From: Methanobacterium_D sp040373355
GTDB taxonomy: Archaea; Methanobacteriota; Methanobacteria; Methanobacteriales; Methanobacteriaceae
DNA length: 64,000 nt
Assembly: GCF_047495555.1 (NCBI RefSeq)
Contig: NZ_CP166866.1
Location: forward strand, 496,001 to 560,000
Direction: 5' to 3'
Numbering within the stretch: position 1 is the first letter of the stretch; each line of letters starts with the position of its first letter. The translations under genes were made by a program, and so were the position numbers. Positions 15,405 through 24,908 of the stretch are shown here, in pieces. Below the pieces are notes generated by a model. It had not been told where the DNA came from. It ran no database searches and saw only the letters and a program-made list of their open reading frames with translations.

Positions 15405-17783
15405 ATGGAAAATGATATTAAAAGTGAATACCAGCGAATCAGTGATAAGATTTCATACGATGATTTCTTGAAAAGAATAGAAGAGATGAAAAAGGACTAT
15501 GAAGATGTAAGCTTCATGGACGAGCTGGACCTTGCCAGAATGATAGTTGGAGAGTATATAGACGAAGAAAACGTACCCCTTGCAAAGGATGATGAAGTAC
15601 GTAAAATATCTGAACTTGAAACCGGTTTACATGATATAAGCATAACTGGAAAAGTAATGCGCATTTCCAATGCTAAAACCTTCACAACAAAAAAAGGAAA
15701 AGACGGTAAAGTAGCAAATCTCATGATTGCAGATAACAGCGGTGAAATACGAGTTGTTCTGTGGACAGAAAACATAAAACTCCTGAAAAAGATTTCAGAA
15801 GGAGATATTGTAAATATAAGCAACGTGGAAATAAAAGACGGTTATAGAGCCCAAGAAGCTCACATGCAGGGAAGATCAACCATAGAAAAGGTTGAAAATG
15901 AAGATGATAGTAACTACCCTGATTATGATCAAAAAATAACACCAATTGCAGATATTAAAGGCGAAATGCAAGTTAATGTAATAGCTAGAGTGGTCAGGAT
16001 ATCTCGAATAAGAACCTACAACAGCGGAGGAAGAGAGGGGAAATTCATAACTCTCGATTTAAAAGATGAAAGTGGTACAATATCATTTACACTCTGGAAT
16101 AAAGATGTAGAGCTCCTTGACGAGATTGAACTTAAAGAGGGAGATTCTATAAAGATACTTGGTGCTCAAAGCCGTGTTAGAAATGGAGAAGTTAACTTAA
16201 CTCATTCATGGATCGGTAGAATAGTAAAAGACGAATTTGATGTTCCAGAACATGAAGAAAGCATGATGAAGCTGGGAGATGCCCATGAGATAAAAAATGT
16301 CATAGTGATGGGTGTTGTAAGTAAAATACAGGATAAAATCACATTTGAAAGATCAGATGGGACCCCAGGAGCAGTTAAATCCATCGTAATTTCAGATGAT
16401 ACTGGTTCTATAAAAGTAACTCTCTGGAATGATGATACAGAGCTTGATATTAATAAGGGAGATATCTTAAAAATCACCGGCGGCAATATCGAATTTGACG
16501 ATTATGCAGACACTGGATATAGATTAAACACTGGATGGAGCAGTAAGATAACAATCAATCCAGAAGAAGATGCGGGTCTAAAGAATGTCCTTGAAGAACA
16601 TAAAAAAGACCTTGAACCAATTAAAATTGAAGATTTACATAAGATTGAAGATGAAGGAGAAGAAGTAGACATAATTGGAAGGATTATGGAACTTTACGAT
16701 CCAAATGAATTCCAAAGAAGTGACGGAAGTGTAGGAGTCGTAAGATCAGTTAAGATAGCTGATGAAACTGGAACTGTTAGAGCATCATTTTGGGATGAAA
16801 AAGCCGAAATGGAATTAAATCGTGGGGATCTTGTAAAGATAGAAAATGCTAAAACACGGTTTAGAGATGACAGTGTAGAATTAAACATTGGTAAAACTGT
16901 TAGGATAATTAAAATAAGTGAAGATGACGCTCAGACTCTTCCTTCAATTGAGGAACTTGAAGAAGAAATGTATAAACCTCTTAAAATCAGCGAATTGAAT
17001 AACATTAACAATGAAAGGGATGAAGTAGGCGTAATGGGCCGAATAATAAATCTTTATGATATAAATGAATTCCAAAGACAAAACGGAACTATAGGAATGG
17101 TAAGATCAGTAGAAATTGCTGATGGTACCGGAGTTGTTAGAGCATCATTTTGGGATGAAAAAGCCGAAATGGAAATGGAAAGAGGCGATGGCATATGGAT
17201 TAGAAATGCTCGTCCAAGATTTAGAAATGACAGTGTTGAACTCAGCGTAGGAAGAGCGACAACAGTCATAAAACCTAAAGAAACAGACATGCAGAAGATA
17301 CCATCAATTGAAGAAATTGAAGAATCTATCTACAAAACCAGGCTAATTGAAGAAATTGAAGAGGAAGATAAGAATATTAAAGTAAATGGAAAGATTATTG
17401 AAGCTTATGGGGACAGAATACTTTACGAAATGTGTCCAAATTGTAATAAAAGAGTAGAATATGTCGATGATGCATTTATTTGTGATTTCTGCGGAGAAGA
17501 AATAAAACAACCAAACTATCTAATGATAATTCCAGTTGTAATAGAAGATGAAACTGGAACGGTCAGAGCAACTTTCTTTAGGAATCTTGCTGAAGAACTG
17601 CTGGGAATGACCACAGATGAGGCAAATGAAGTGATTATGACGACTGCAGATGAAGGTTCCCTCGCTGAAAAGGTCGAAGACCTGATTGGCAGCAACATCA
17701 CTGTAATCGCAGATGCAAGCTTCGATGAGTATAACGAGGAGATAAGACTCATTGCTAAGAAGATAGTTAGCAGGGAATTATAG
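15405..17783 (+). CDS. rpa: replication protein A, single-chain multi-OB ssDNA-binding protein
   Basis: The 792-residue RPA begins with a helical segment (1-65) followed by repeated OB-folds at about 75-165, 190-285, 295-390, 405-520 and 525-640. A last OB-fold contains a zinc finger (CPNC and CDFC, about residues 677-697). It binds single-stranded DNA in replication and repair. The fourth and fifth folds are an internal duplication offset by exactly 120 codons; a 40-bp stretch at 16775-16814 is identical at 17135-17174. radA follows 68 bp downstream, so the two are a likely recombination unit. Confidence 0.93.
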   Translation: MENDIKSEYQRISDKISYDDFLKRIEEMKKDYEDVSFMDELDLARMIVGEYIDEENVPLAKDDEVRKISELETGLHDISITGKVMRISNAKTFTTKKGKDGKVANLMIADNSGEIRVVLWTENIKLLKKISEGDIVNISNVEIKDGYRAQEAHMQGRSTIEKVENEDDSNYPDYDQKITPIADIKGEMQVNVIARVVRISRIRTYNSGGREGKFITLDLKDESGTISFTLWNKDVELLDEIELKEGDSIKILGAQSRVRNGEVNLTHSWIGRIVKDEFDVPEHEESMMKLGDAHEIKNVIVMGVVSKIQDKITFERSDGTPGAVKSIVISDDTGSIKVTLWNDDTELDINKGDILKITGGNIEFDDYADTGYRLNTGWSSKITINPEEDAGLKNVLEEHKKDLEPIKIEDLHKIEDEGEEVDIIGRIMELYDPNEFQRSDGSVGVVRSVKIADETGTVRASFWDEKAEMELNRGDLVKIENAKTRFRDDSVELNIGKTVRIIKISEDDAQTLPSIEELEEEMYKPLKISELNNINNERDEVGVMGRIINLYDINEFQRQNGTIGMVRSVEIADGTGVVRASFWDEKAEMEMERGDGIWIRNARPRFRNDSVELSVGRATTVIKPKETDMQKIPSIEEIEESIYKTRLIEEIEEEDKNIKVNGKIIEAYGDRILYEMCPNCNKRVEYVDDAFICDFCGEEIKQPNYLMIIPVVIEDETGTVRATFFRNLAEELLGMTTDEANEVIMTTADEGSLAEKVEDLIGSNITVIADASFDEYNEEIRLIAKKIVSREL
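16775..17174 (+). repeat. intragenic direct repeat in rpa (40 bp identical, 360-bp period)
   Basis: The 40 bases at 16775-16814 recur without change at 17135-17174, and flanking bases stay similar over most of a 200-bp unit. The 360-bp offset equals 120 codons and corresponds to two adjacent OB-folds. The identity at third positions points to recent duplication or gene conversion. Confidence 0.85.
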
Positions 17784-17851
17784 GTTCAATTCTTTTTAAG
17801 AACCCATCCCAGGAACTGAACTGATTTTTATAAACACTAAGGAGAATTAAA

Positions 17852-18787
17852 ATGGTCGAATTAGAAGATTTACCAAATGTTGGAGAAAAAACAGCACAAA
17901 AGCTTAGAGATGCAGGTTTTGCAGATATGATGAGACTTGCAACAGCAACTGCCAAAGAGCTTAGCGTAAAAGCTGAAATTGGTGAAGGAGTAGCTGAAAA
18001 AGTAATTGAAGCTGCAAGAAAAGCTGAATCAATTGACTTTGAAACCGCTTTTGATGTCATGGAGCGTAGAAAGGACGTAGGTAGAATAACCTGCGGAAGT
18101 AGCGCCGTTGATGAACTTATTGGCGGAGGAATCGAAACACAGGCCATAACAGAAGTTTTCGGTGAATTCGGTTCCGGAAAAAGTCAGATATCACACGAAG
18201 TTGCAGTTACAGTCCAGCTCCCAGAAGAAAAAGGCGGTCTTGACGGTGAATGTGTCTTTATAGACACTGAAAATACGTTCAGACCAGAAAGAATAGAGCA
18301 AATTTCTGCAGGATTTGAACTTGACCCTGAAGAAGTCTTACAAAAAATACATATTGCAAGGGCCTTCAACTCAAGCCACCAGATTCTAATGGCAGATAAA
18401 GTAAACGAGCTCATTCAAAGCGGGACAAACATAAAGCTGGTTATTGTAGATTCCCTTACCGCTCACTTTAGAGCAGAATATGTTGGAAGAGAATCACTGG
18501 CAGTAAGACAGCAAAAATTAAACCAGCACCTTCACACACTTCAAAACATTGCAAACACCTACAATGTAGCAGTATTTGTTACAAACCAGGTCCAAGCAAG
18601 ACCTGATGCATTCTTTGGAAGTCCAACAAAAGCTATTGGTGGTCACGTGCTTGGTCACGCAGCTACATACAGAATCTGGCTTAAGAAGGGACTTGCTGGA
18701 AAACGTATTGCAAGACTCGTAGATAGTCCACACTTACCTGAAGGAGAAGCTGTCTTTAAGATAGTTACCGAAGGTGTAGTAGACTAA
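17852..18787 (+). CDS. radA: DNA repair and recombination protein RadA
   Basis: The 311-residue archaeal recombinase has an N-terminal helix-hairpin-helix region (LPNVGEKTAQKL, residues 6-17), Walker A GEFGSGKSQ near residue 106 and Walker B LVIVDSLTAHF near residue 200. The ssDNA-binding L2 region (NQVQARPDAFFG) follows near residue 248. It forms filaments for strand exchange. It lies downstream of rpa and is followed at once by a hairpin terminator. Confidence 0.96.
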   Translation: MVELEDLPNVGEKTAQKLRDAGFADMMRLATATAKELSVKAEIGEGVAEKVIEAARKAESIDFETAFDVMERRKDVGRITCGSSAVDELIGGGIETQAITEVFGEFGSGKSQISHEVAVTVQLPEEKGGLDGECVFIDTENTFRPERIEQISAGFELDPEEVLQKIHIARAFNSSHQILMADKVNELIQSGTNIKLVIVDSLTAHFRAEYVGRESLAVRQQKLNQHLHTLQNIANTYNVAVFVTNQVQARPDAFFGSPTKAIGGHVLGHAATYRIWLKKGLAGKRIARLVDSPHLPEGEAVFKIVTEGVVD

Positions 18788-18822
18788 GAGTTGATGCACA
18801 TAGCATCACTCTACTTTTTTAT
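18787..18822 (+). terminator. hairpin terminator after radA
   Basis: AGAG-T-(t)-GATGC pairs with GCATC-ACTCT across an ACATA loop, with one bulged T. The stem ends at 18812 and is followed by a run of six T. It overlaps the radA stop codon and sits ahead of the convergent SRPBCC gene. Confidence 0.7.
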
Positions 18823-18834
18823 TTTAAAATCTTA

Positions 18835-19443
18835 TTATTTAATTCGTTTTACAATTCTATCTAAAAAAACTCTACCTACTCTTTTTAAATGTCTATTTTT
18901 TTCTAAAATCTCGGAAATAGAAGGACTAACCGCATAATAAACTTTAACAAATAAGTGACCTGCTAAATTTTCCATTAAAACATTATCTCTGTATTTTCTT
19001 AATTCAATTACTTCGGGTGCTTCGCTGGATTCATAAACTGCAGTTGCAATGAAACATCTCGAATCAAATTCAGATTGGTATTTAAGATTTTTTAAAGTTG
19101 CCTCAATTCTCATTTCCTGAGTATATGGGCTTGATTCCATTAACTGAGCATCAATAATGCTTTCTTTATATGTAACAATGGTTTCTTTTGATGTTTCACT
19201 TAAAATAAACGAATATTCAATTCCATAATCTTCAGATATAAATGTGAGCCTTTCTTGAGGTATAAATTCTGTTATTTTAGAAGGATTACCTCCCATTTCC
19301 CATTCAATGTATGCCCCTACACCCCATCCGGGGTTGACCCTGCGGATTATTCCGCCGTACCATTTTTTCCATGATTTTGGGTTCATAATTAGTTCCCATA
19401 CCCTCTTTCGCGGCCTATTAATAGTTATACTTGATTCTGGCAA
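18835..19443 (-). CDS. SRPBCC-domain protein fused to a CFI-box C terminus
   Basis: Residues 1-120 look like a START/SRPBCC ligand-binding fold (INRPRKRVWELIMNPKSWKKW at the start, then ITEFIPQERLTF and ETIVTYKE). Residues 128-200 match the CFI-box type of C terminus: CFIATAVYESSEAPEV, then a conserved LRKYRD, a YYAVSP block and basic helices. That C-terminal module is found on many unrelated bacterial and archaeal proteins and has no known function. The cysteine may be a modification or sorting site. The fusion is unusual; its ligand and location are unknown. Confidence 0.65.
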   Translation of the reverse strand: MPESSITINRPRKRVWELIMNPKSWKKWYGGIIRRVNPGWGVGAYIEWEMGGNPSKITEFIPQERLTFISEDYGIEYSFILSETSKETIVTYKESIIDAQLMESSPYTQEMRIEATLKNLKYQSEFDSRCFIATAVYESSEAPEVIELRKYRDNVLMENLAGHLFVKVYYAVSPSISEILEKNRHLKRVGRVFLDRIVKRIK

Positions 19444-19598
19444 TATCTCACCTATCTTATTTTAGATAGTAAAAATTAATCAAATGATTTATAATTTCAT
19501 AGTTTATAATTTGTTCTTGTGTAATCAGATTTTATGTATTTTAATATTATATCCCTAATGAAGCGTTTAAGTACCAAAATATACAGATATTTAGTATT

Positions 19599-20504
19599 AT
19601 GAATGCCATTGAAACCATCATTCCAATCATAATAATGATTGCTATTGGCTATTTCTTAAAAAGACTTAAAATTTTAAAGCCAGATGATGCAAATTTACTT
19701 AATAAAATTGTAATTAATATAGCAATTCCTGCATTGATTTTTATAGCGCTTTATGATATAGATATTTCCATTCTTCCAGTTATAGCACCTATACCTTTAA
19801 TATGTATCGCTGTGGGTATTCTAAGCGGTTTAGTGGCTTACATATTTGCAAAAATCAAAAAGTATCCTCAAAAAACCACATGGAGCATAATGCTAACCTC
19901 ATCAATGTTTAACTCTGGATTTTTAGGGTATCCATTCGTGCTAGGTGTTTTTGGTGATGATGGGCTTGTAAGGGCAGTTTTCTATGATCTCGGCTCAATG
20001 ATGCTTTTTATACTTTTTGGAGTTATACTTCTCTTAATTTACGGTGGAAAATACACTACTATTCTTAAAAGAGCTTTAATTTTTCCCCCATTATGGGCTG
20101 TAGCTCTGGCCATTATCCTTAATTATATTAATTTTGAAATCGGGCCACTTATACTTAATACACTTGATTATCTAAGCGGCGCTGCAATTCCACTTATAAT
20201 GATATCTTTAGGTTTATCTCTTGAATTCAGAGGTATAAAAGAAAATGTTCATGCCGTATTTTCTGTTTCTATTATCAAGTTAATTATAGCTCCAGCAATA
20301 GCTTCAGTCATTGTATTATTACTTGGAATTGGAGGTTTAGAAAGGCAGGTGACAATTATAGAGGCAGCAATGCCTTCTGCAATGCTTAGCCTGGTTCTAG
20401 CAATTACCTATGATCTAGATATTAAAACTGCTGCTTCCTGTATTTTTACAAGTACAATCTTAAGCTTGACTACTATTCCCCTAGTTCTGGTGCTTATATC
20501 TTAA
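19599..20504 (+). CDS. AEC-family (auxin efflux carrier-like) transporter
   Basis: The 301-residue integral membrane protein has about ten hydrophobic helices in two inverted halves. AEC signatures are visible: LLNKIVINIAIPALIF near residue 35, NSGFLGYPFVLGVFG near residue 107 and an AAMPSAMLSLVLA block near residue 258. Family members move organic acids or other anions. No partner gene is adjacent and the substrate cannot be deduced. Confidence 0.85.
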   Translation: MNAIETIIPIIIMIAIGYFLKRLKILKPDDANLLNKIVINIAIPALIFIALYDIDISILPVIAPIPLICIAVGILSGLVAYIFAKIKKYPQKTTWSIMLTSSMFNSGFLGYPFVLGVFGDDGLVRAVFYDLGSMMLFILFGVILLLIYGGKYTTILKRALIFPPLWAVALAIILNYINFEIGPLILNTLDYLSGAAIPLIMISLGLSLEFRGIKENVHAVFSVSIIKLIIAPAIASVIVLLLGIGGLERQVTIIEAAMPSAMLSLVLAITYDLDIKTAASCIFTSTILSLTTIPLVLVLIS

Positions 20505-20554
20505 AAAGAATTTAAAAAGTAAATTAATTAATTTTTGAAGTATTCTGGCATTAG

Positions 20555-21397
20555 TTATATACTTTTCTCACTCAAAAAGTCTAAAAGCTCACGATTTACA
20601 TCTTCAGCATGGGTCCAGGCAATATTATGAGGTCCACCATTTATTACTACTAATTTACCTTCCTTTACGAATTCTGGCATTCTCTTTCCAGAATTAGGGA
20701 ATGGTACAGTTCTATCTTCATCACCATGAATTATTAGTGTAGGGATGTCAATGCTCTTAAGATCTTCTCTAAAATCAGTTAACCATGCTTTAACGCAATC
20801 TACGGTACCTATAGGTGATGCCACTGATGCGATATTCCAACTGTGCTTTAGAATTCCATCACTAACTCTTTCCCCTTTCAAGACGTCGACATTATAGAAA
20901 TCTGAAAAGAAATTAGATAAAAATGCCAATCTATCTGCAACTATGTTTTGCATGATTTCCTCAAACACATCTTCATCAACACCATCTTCATTATCAGATG
21001 TTTTCAGCAAGTAGGGAGTAACTGCCGAAATGAAGATAACTTTATTCACATTTTTAGAGCCATGAGTTCCTAGATAACGGGCAACTTCACCTCCACCCAT
21101 AGAAAACCCAACTAAAGTTACATCTTCTAAATTAAGCTCTTTAATTAATTTATTCATATCTTCAGCCATTGTATCATAATCATAACCAGAGGTAGGTTTA
21201 CTTGATTTACCAAATCCTCTACGGTCGTATGTTATAACACGGTACCCTGCATCAAGTAGAGCAAGTACTTGTTTTTCCCAGGAATCTCCACTCAGTGGCC
21301 AACCATGAATCAGCACTATGGGTTTACCTGAACCATGATCCTCATAATAGATATCAATATCACCAGAGTTTTCTTTACCAACATTAATGTAAGGCAT
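20555..21397 (-). CDS. alpha/beta hydrolase, non-heme haloperoxidase-like
   Basis: The 280-residue hydrolase has an oxyanion block HGWPLSGDSWEKQ, YDRRGFGKSSKP, nucleophile elbow GFSMGGGE (Ser near residue 97), acid in HGDEDRTVPF and histidine in NGGPHNIAWTH. This matches the cofactor-free chloroperoxidase/esterase group. It sits 21 bp downstream of two hemerythrin genes on the same strand. A shared role in oxygen or peroxide stress is possible but unproven. Confidence 0.88.
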   Translation of the reverse strand: MPYINVGKENSGDIDIYYEDHGSGKPIVLIHGWPLSGDSWEKQVLALLDAGYRVITYDRRGFGKSSKPTSGYDYDTMAEDMNKLIKELNLEDVTLVGFSMGGGEVARYLGTHGSKNVNKVIFISAVTPYLLKTSDNEDGVDEDVFEEIMQNIVADRLAFLSNFFSDFYNVDVLKGERVSDGILKHSWNIASVASPIGTVDCVKAWLTDFREDLKSIDIPTLIIHGDEDRTVPFPNSGKRMPEFVKEGKLVVINGGPHNIAWTHAEDVNRELLDFLSEKSI

Positions 21398-21418
21398 CTT
21401 ATCCCTCTGATTTTTTAA

Positions 21419-21877
21419 TTATCTTACTTCGAGGATCTTTGCCATTGGTTGTTTAGTCATCAGTGATTTGGCCTGTTTTAACCTTTTAAATATTTTATCC
21501 TGTTGTTCCTCACTTAAAAGGCGTCTAGATTCGGGGAATATCTGCTTTTCTTCTTCTTCAATGTGGTGATTTAAAATATCATTTAGGACTTTCATTTTAG
21601 GAATCCAATGTTCATCATCTTTATCCATTTTTTTAAGTTCATGGAGCACAACTTTACCTACATGATGTTCCTGATATGATTTATCCATTGTTTCTTTGTC
21701 TTGTTCCCTTAATAGAGGGTAAAAAAATCTTTCTTCACCCATCATGTGTATCTCAAGATTGGTTTTTATTTCTTTAAACCTCGAAGCATCTCTTTTTTGT
21801 AATGTTTCATTTATCATTCCTTTTACCATTTCATGATCGCTTATTAAAAGATCGTACATATCCTTATATTCTGCCAT
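21419..21877 (-). CDS. hemerythrin HHE-domain protein (copy 1)
   Basis: The 152-residue four-helix protein carries the diiron ligands in the order SDHEMV, HMMGEERFFYP, EHHVGK and HHIEEEEKQIFPE. Such proteins bind O2, NO or iron in the cytoplasm. It is a close paralogue of the next gene upstream, and its C-terminal tail is longer. The ATG has a purine-rich site upstream. Likely an operon with the paralogue and the hydrolase. Confidence 0.88.
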   Translation of the reverse strand: MAEYKDMYDLLISDHEMVKGMINETLQKRDASRFKEIKTNLEIHMMGEERFFYPLLREQDKETMDKSYQEHHVGKVVLHELKKMDKDDEHWIPKMKVLNDILNHHIEEEEKQIFPESRRLLSEEQQDKIFKRLKQAKSLMTKQPMAKILEVR

Positions 21878-21898
21878 TTTTATACCTCCAGAAATTAC

Positions 21899-22315
21899 CT
21901 ACATTCTTTTGGATCTTAGTTCTTCAAATTGACGTGTTATTTCCTGTTCCTGATTCTCATCAAGCATCTGACGTGCTTCATCGAATATTTGAGATTCCTC
22001 TTCTTCAATATGATGATCTAAAACATCTTTTAGAACCTTTATTTTAGGTATCCATGTTTCATCATCACGGCCTGTTTCATCTAATTCCTTAAGAATTAAT
22101 TTACCTACATGATGTTCTTCATATGATTCAAGAGCACGTTCTTTGTCCCTTTGCATTAATTTCGGATAAAGTAGTTTTTCTTCTCCTTCCATGTGTATTT
22201 CTAACATTTTTTTAATTTGTGAAAATTGAGAAGTATCCCTGCTTTCTATACTCCTGTTTAAAAGCCCTTTTACTGTATCGTGGTCTTCTTTAAGCATTTC
22301 AAATAATCTTGCCAT
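21899..22315 (-). CDS. hemerythrin HHE-domain protein (copy 2)
   Basis: This 138-residue protein repeats the ligand pattern of its neighbour: EDHDTVKG, HMEGEEKLLYP, EHHVGK and HHIEEEESQIFDE. Spacing between the two genes is 21 bp, which suggests tandem duplication within one operon. GGAGG lies before the ATG. Oxygen sensing, NO or iron handling fits an anaerobe with several other oxidative-stress genes in this window. Confidence 0.88.
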   Translation of the reverse strand: MARLFEMLKEDHDTVKGLLNRSIESRDTSQFSQIKKMLEIHMEGEEKLLYPKLMQRDKERALESYEEHHVGKLILKELDETGRDDETWIPKIKVLKDVLDHHIEEEESQIFDEARQMLDENQEQEITRQFEELRSKRM

Positions 22316-22747
22316 AATAAATACCTCCAGTATTTTTTATTATTTTTATGTATAATTCGTATTAATTATTTGTGTAAATTTAATAATGTAACTTATTAGA
22401 AAAAGAAAGATGTGTTTAATCAATTTATATATTATATAGGTCATCTAAAATCAATATATAGTCATTTAAGCTTAAAATTTAGCCACATATTGGATATATA
22501 GTGCATGTATCCATTTGCATTATATAAAAATAAAAATGATTTTCGAGGAATTAATATATAGGAGTATACGGTGGTTGGAATAATATTTTTTTAATTTATT
22601 AGGGTGAAAACCATCACAGCCAGACCATGTTCTCATATATAAACTTTGTATAAAAAAATAAATAGAAAAGTTTATCTATGATACTGCGAGACCCTACATC
22701 ATATACATAAAAATCATTTGTCACATTATAGTGAAAAAGGTGATCTA
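22316..22747 (+). promoter_or_regulatory. long AT-rich upstream region of hdrA with repeated TATATAG
   Basis: These 430 bp lie between the divergent hemerythrin genes and hdrA and contain no convincing gene. TATATAG occurs at 22433, 22455, 22495 and 22555, and a separate TATATAAA lies near 22636. Multiple start sites or repeated activator sites for the highly expressed hdrA are plausible. The hdrA ribosome binding site AAAGGTGATCT is at its right end. Confidence 0.45.
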
Positions 22748-24730
22748 ATGGCAGAAAAAAATATGCAAGAAACTACTGAAGAACCAAAAATAGGAGTTTA
22801 CGTTTGTCACTGTGGTATCAACATCGGTGGTGTTGTAGACATAGAGGCAGTTAAAGATTATGCAGCAACTCTTCCTAACGTTGTTGTAAGTGAAGAATAC
22901 AAATACTTCTGTTCAGACCCAGGTCAAGAAATGATCCAGAAGGACATCAAAGAAAAAGGATTGAACAGAATTGTTGTAGCAGCATGTTCACCAAGGCTCC
23001 ACGAACCAACATTCAGAAGATGTGTTCAAGAAGCAGGATTAAATCCATTTTTATTTGAATTTGCAAACTTAAGGGAACACGACTCATGGGTACACATGGG
23101 CGAACCTGAAGCGGCTACCGAAAAGGCAAAAGACCTAACAAGAATGGCAGTTGCAAAAGCAAGATTATTAGAGGCGCTAGAATCATCCAGAGTGAGCGTG
23201 AAAGACGCAGCTTTAGTTATTGGTGGTGGAGTTGCAGGAATTCAATCTGCACTCGATTTAGCTGACATGGGATTCAAAACCTACCTGGTAGAAAAACAAC
23301 CTACCATCGGTGGAAGAATGGCCCAGTTAGATAAAACATTCCCAACACTCGATTGTTCCATGTGTATCCTCGCACCTAAGATGGTAGATGCAGGTAAACA
23401 CGAAAACATCGAGCTAATGGCTTACTCCGAAGTTAAAGATGTAGAAGGATACATTGGTAACTTCAAAGTAACAGTTGAAAAGAAACCTAGATACGTAGAC
23501 GAAGAAGACTGTGTAGGATGCGGTTCCTGTGTAGATGTCTGCCCAATCGAAATTCCAAACTACTTCGACGAAGGTATTGGAATGGTAAAAGCAGCATACA
23601 TCCCGTTCCCACAAGCAGTACCTCTCCTTGCAACAATCGACAAGGATTACTGTATTGAATGTAACCTCTGTGACCAGATATGTGAAAGAGGAGCAATTAA
23701 GCACGATCAGCAGCCAGAAGAAGTTGAAATCGAAGTAGGTACAATCATCGTTGCAACCGGTTACGACCAGTTCGATGCTAACGAAAAACTCGAATACGGA
23801 TACTCTGACAACGCTAACGTTATCACTGGTCTCGAAATCGAAAGACAAATCAACGCATCAGGACCAACCGAAGGTAAAATCTTAAAACCATCAGACGGTC
23901 AAAAACCAAAAAGTATGGCTTTCATCTTATGTGTAGGTTCAAGGGATGAAAAAGTCGGTAACGAGTACTGTTCAAGAGTTTGCTGTATGCACGCCATGAA
24001 GAACGCTCAACTTGCTAAGGACAAAATGCCTGACTGTGAAGTTGTTATCTACTACATGGATATTAGGGCATTCGGTAAAGGATTCGAAGAGTTCTACAAG
24101 AGATCATCCGAAAAATACGGTATTAAGTTCATAAGAGGACGACCAGCAGCAGTTCTCGGAAACCCTGACGAAACATTAACCGTCAGAAGTGAAGACAGCT
24201 TACTTGGAAAAGTAACTGAATACAACTATGACATGGTTGTACTTGCAGCAGGTTTAGTACCTCCAGCAGGCGCTAACGAACTAAGACAAACCATCGGTCT
24301 CTCCAAGAGTGCTGACGGTTTCTTAATGGAAGCTCACCCAAAACTCAGACCTGTTGACACACTTACTGAAGGTGTATTCCTTGCAGGTGTAGCACAAGGT
24401 CCTAAGGATATTCCTGACTCTGTAGCTCAAGCATCAGGTGCAGCAGCAAGAGCAGCTATCCCTATGGTTAAAGGTGAAGTGGAAATTGAACCAATCGTTG
24501 CAGTTACAGATGAAGAAGTCTGTGGTGGATGTGCAGTTTGTCTTGAACTCTGCCCATACGGTGCTTTATCCAGAGAAGAAGGTCATGCAGAAGTTAACAT
24601 AGCTCTCTGCCACGGATGTGGAACATGTGTTGCAGCATGCCCATCTGGAGCAATGGACCAGAGCCACTTCAAAACAAACCAGATCATGGCACAAATTGAA
24701 GCTGCTCTAAACGAACCTTCATCAAAATAA
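22748..24730 (+). CDS. hdrA: CoB-CoM heterodisulfide reductase subunit A
   Basis: HdrA (660 residues) is the flavin subunit that bifurcates electrons between ferredoxin and CoM-S-S-CoB in hydrogenotrophic methanogens. The N-terminal YVCHCGINIGG and CSPRLHEPTFRRC regions hold cluster cysteines. The FAD-binding VIGGGVAGIQSALDLAD is near residue 160. Four-cysteine ferredoxin motifs begin CVGCGSC, CIECNLC, CGGCAVC and CHGCGTC. The start at 22748 follows AAAGGTGATCT. No selenocysteine is needed. hdrB and hdrC are not here, which is usual. Codon use is strongly biased, as expected for an abundant protein. Confidence 0.96.
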   Translation: MAEKNMQETTEEPKIGVYVCHCGINIGGVVDIEAVKDYAATLPNVVVSEEYKYFCSDPGQEMIQKDIKEKGLNRIVVAACSPRLHEPTFRRCVQEAGLNPFLFEFANLREHDSWVHMGEPEAATEKAKDLTRMAVAKARLLEALESSRVSVKDAALVIGGGVAGIQSALDLADMGFKTYLVEKQPTIGGRMAQLDKTFPTLDCSMCILAPKMVDAGKHENIELMAYSEVKDVEGYIGNFKVTVEKKPRYVDEEDCVGCGSCVDVCPIEIPNYFDEGIGMVKAAYIPFPQAVPLLATIDKDYCIECNLCDQICERGAIKHDQQPEEVEIEVGTIIVATGYDQFDANEKLEYGYSDNANVITGLEIERQINASGPTEGKILKPSDGQKPKSMAFILCVGSRDEKVGNEYCSRVCCMHAMKNAQLAKDKMPDCEVVIYYMDIRAFGKGFEEFYKRSSEKYGIKFIRGRPAAVLGNPDETLTVRSEDSLLGKVTEYNYDMVVLAAGLVPPAGANELRQTIGLSKSADGFLMEAHPKLRPVDTLTEGVFLAGVAQGPKDIPDSVAQASGAAARAAIPMVKGEVEIEPIVAVTDEEVCGGCAVCLELCPYGALSREEGHAEVNIALCHGCGTCVAACPSGAMDQSHFKTNQIMAQIEAALNEPSSK

Positions 24731-24731
24731 G

Positions 24732-24765
24732 TGAAAGTTAACTCTTTCATTTAATTTTTCTTTTA
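24732..24765 (+). terminator. hairpin terminator after hdrA
   Basis: TGAAAG (24732-24737) pairs with CTTTCA (24744-24749) across a short loop, one base after the hdrA stop. A T-rich tract follows. Confidence 0.55.
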
Positions 24766-24908
24766 TTTTAATTAGTATTCTAAATTTTACTTGTTTTACC
24801 TAAATTCTCATAAAAATCTATTTTATTGTATTTATACTCGTTATAAAGAATTTAAATTCTGAACCTCATTCTTTCTTAATAAAATTTAATATCAATAAAC
24901 TCATAGAT

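Noticed and set aside
23414..23848. 144-residue frame antisense to hdrA
   Set aside because: Codon bias in hdrA leaves a long open antisense frame; the translation is low-complexity F/V/Y/C with no domain.
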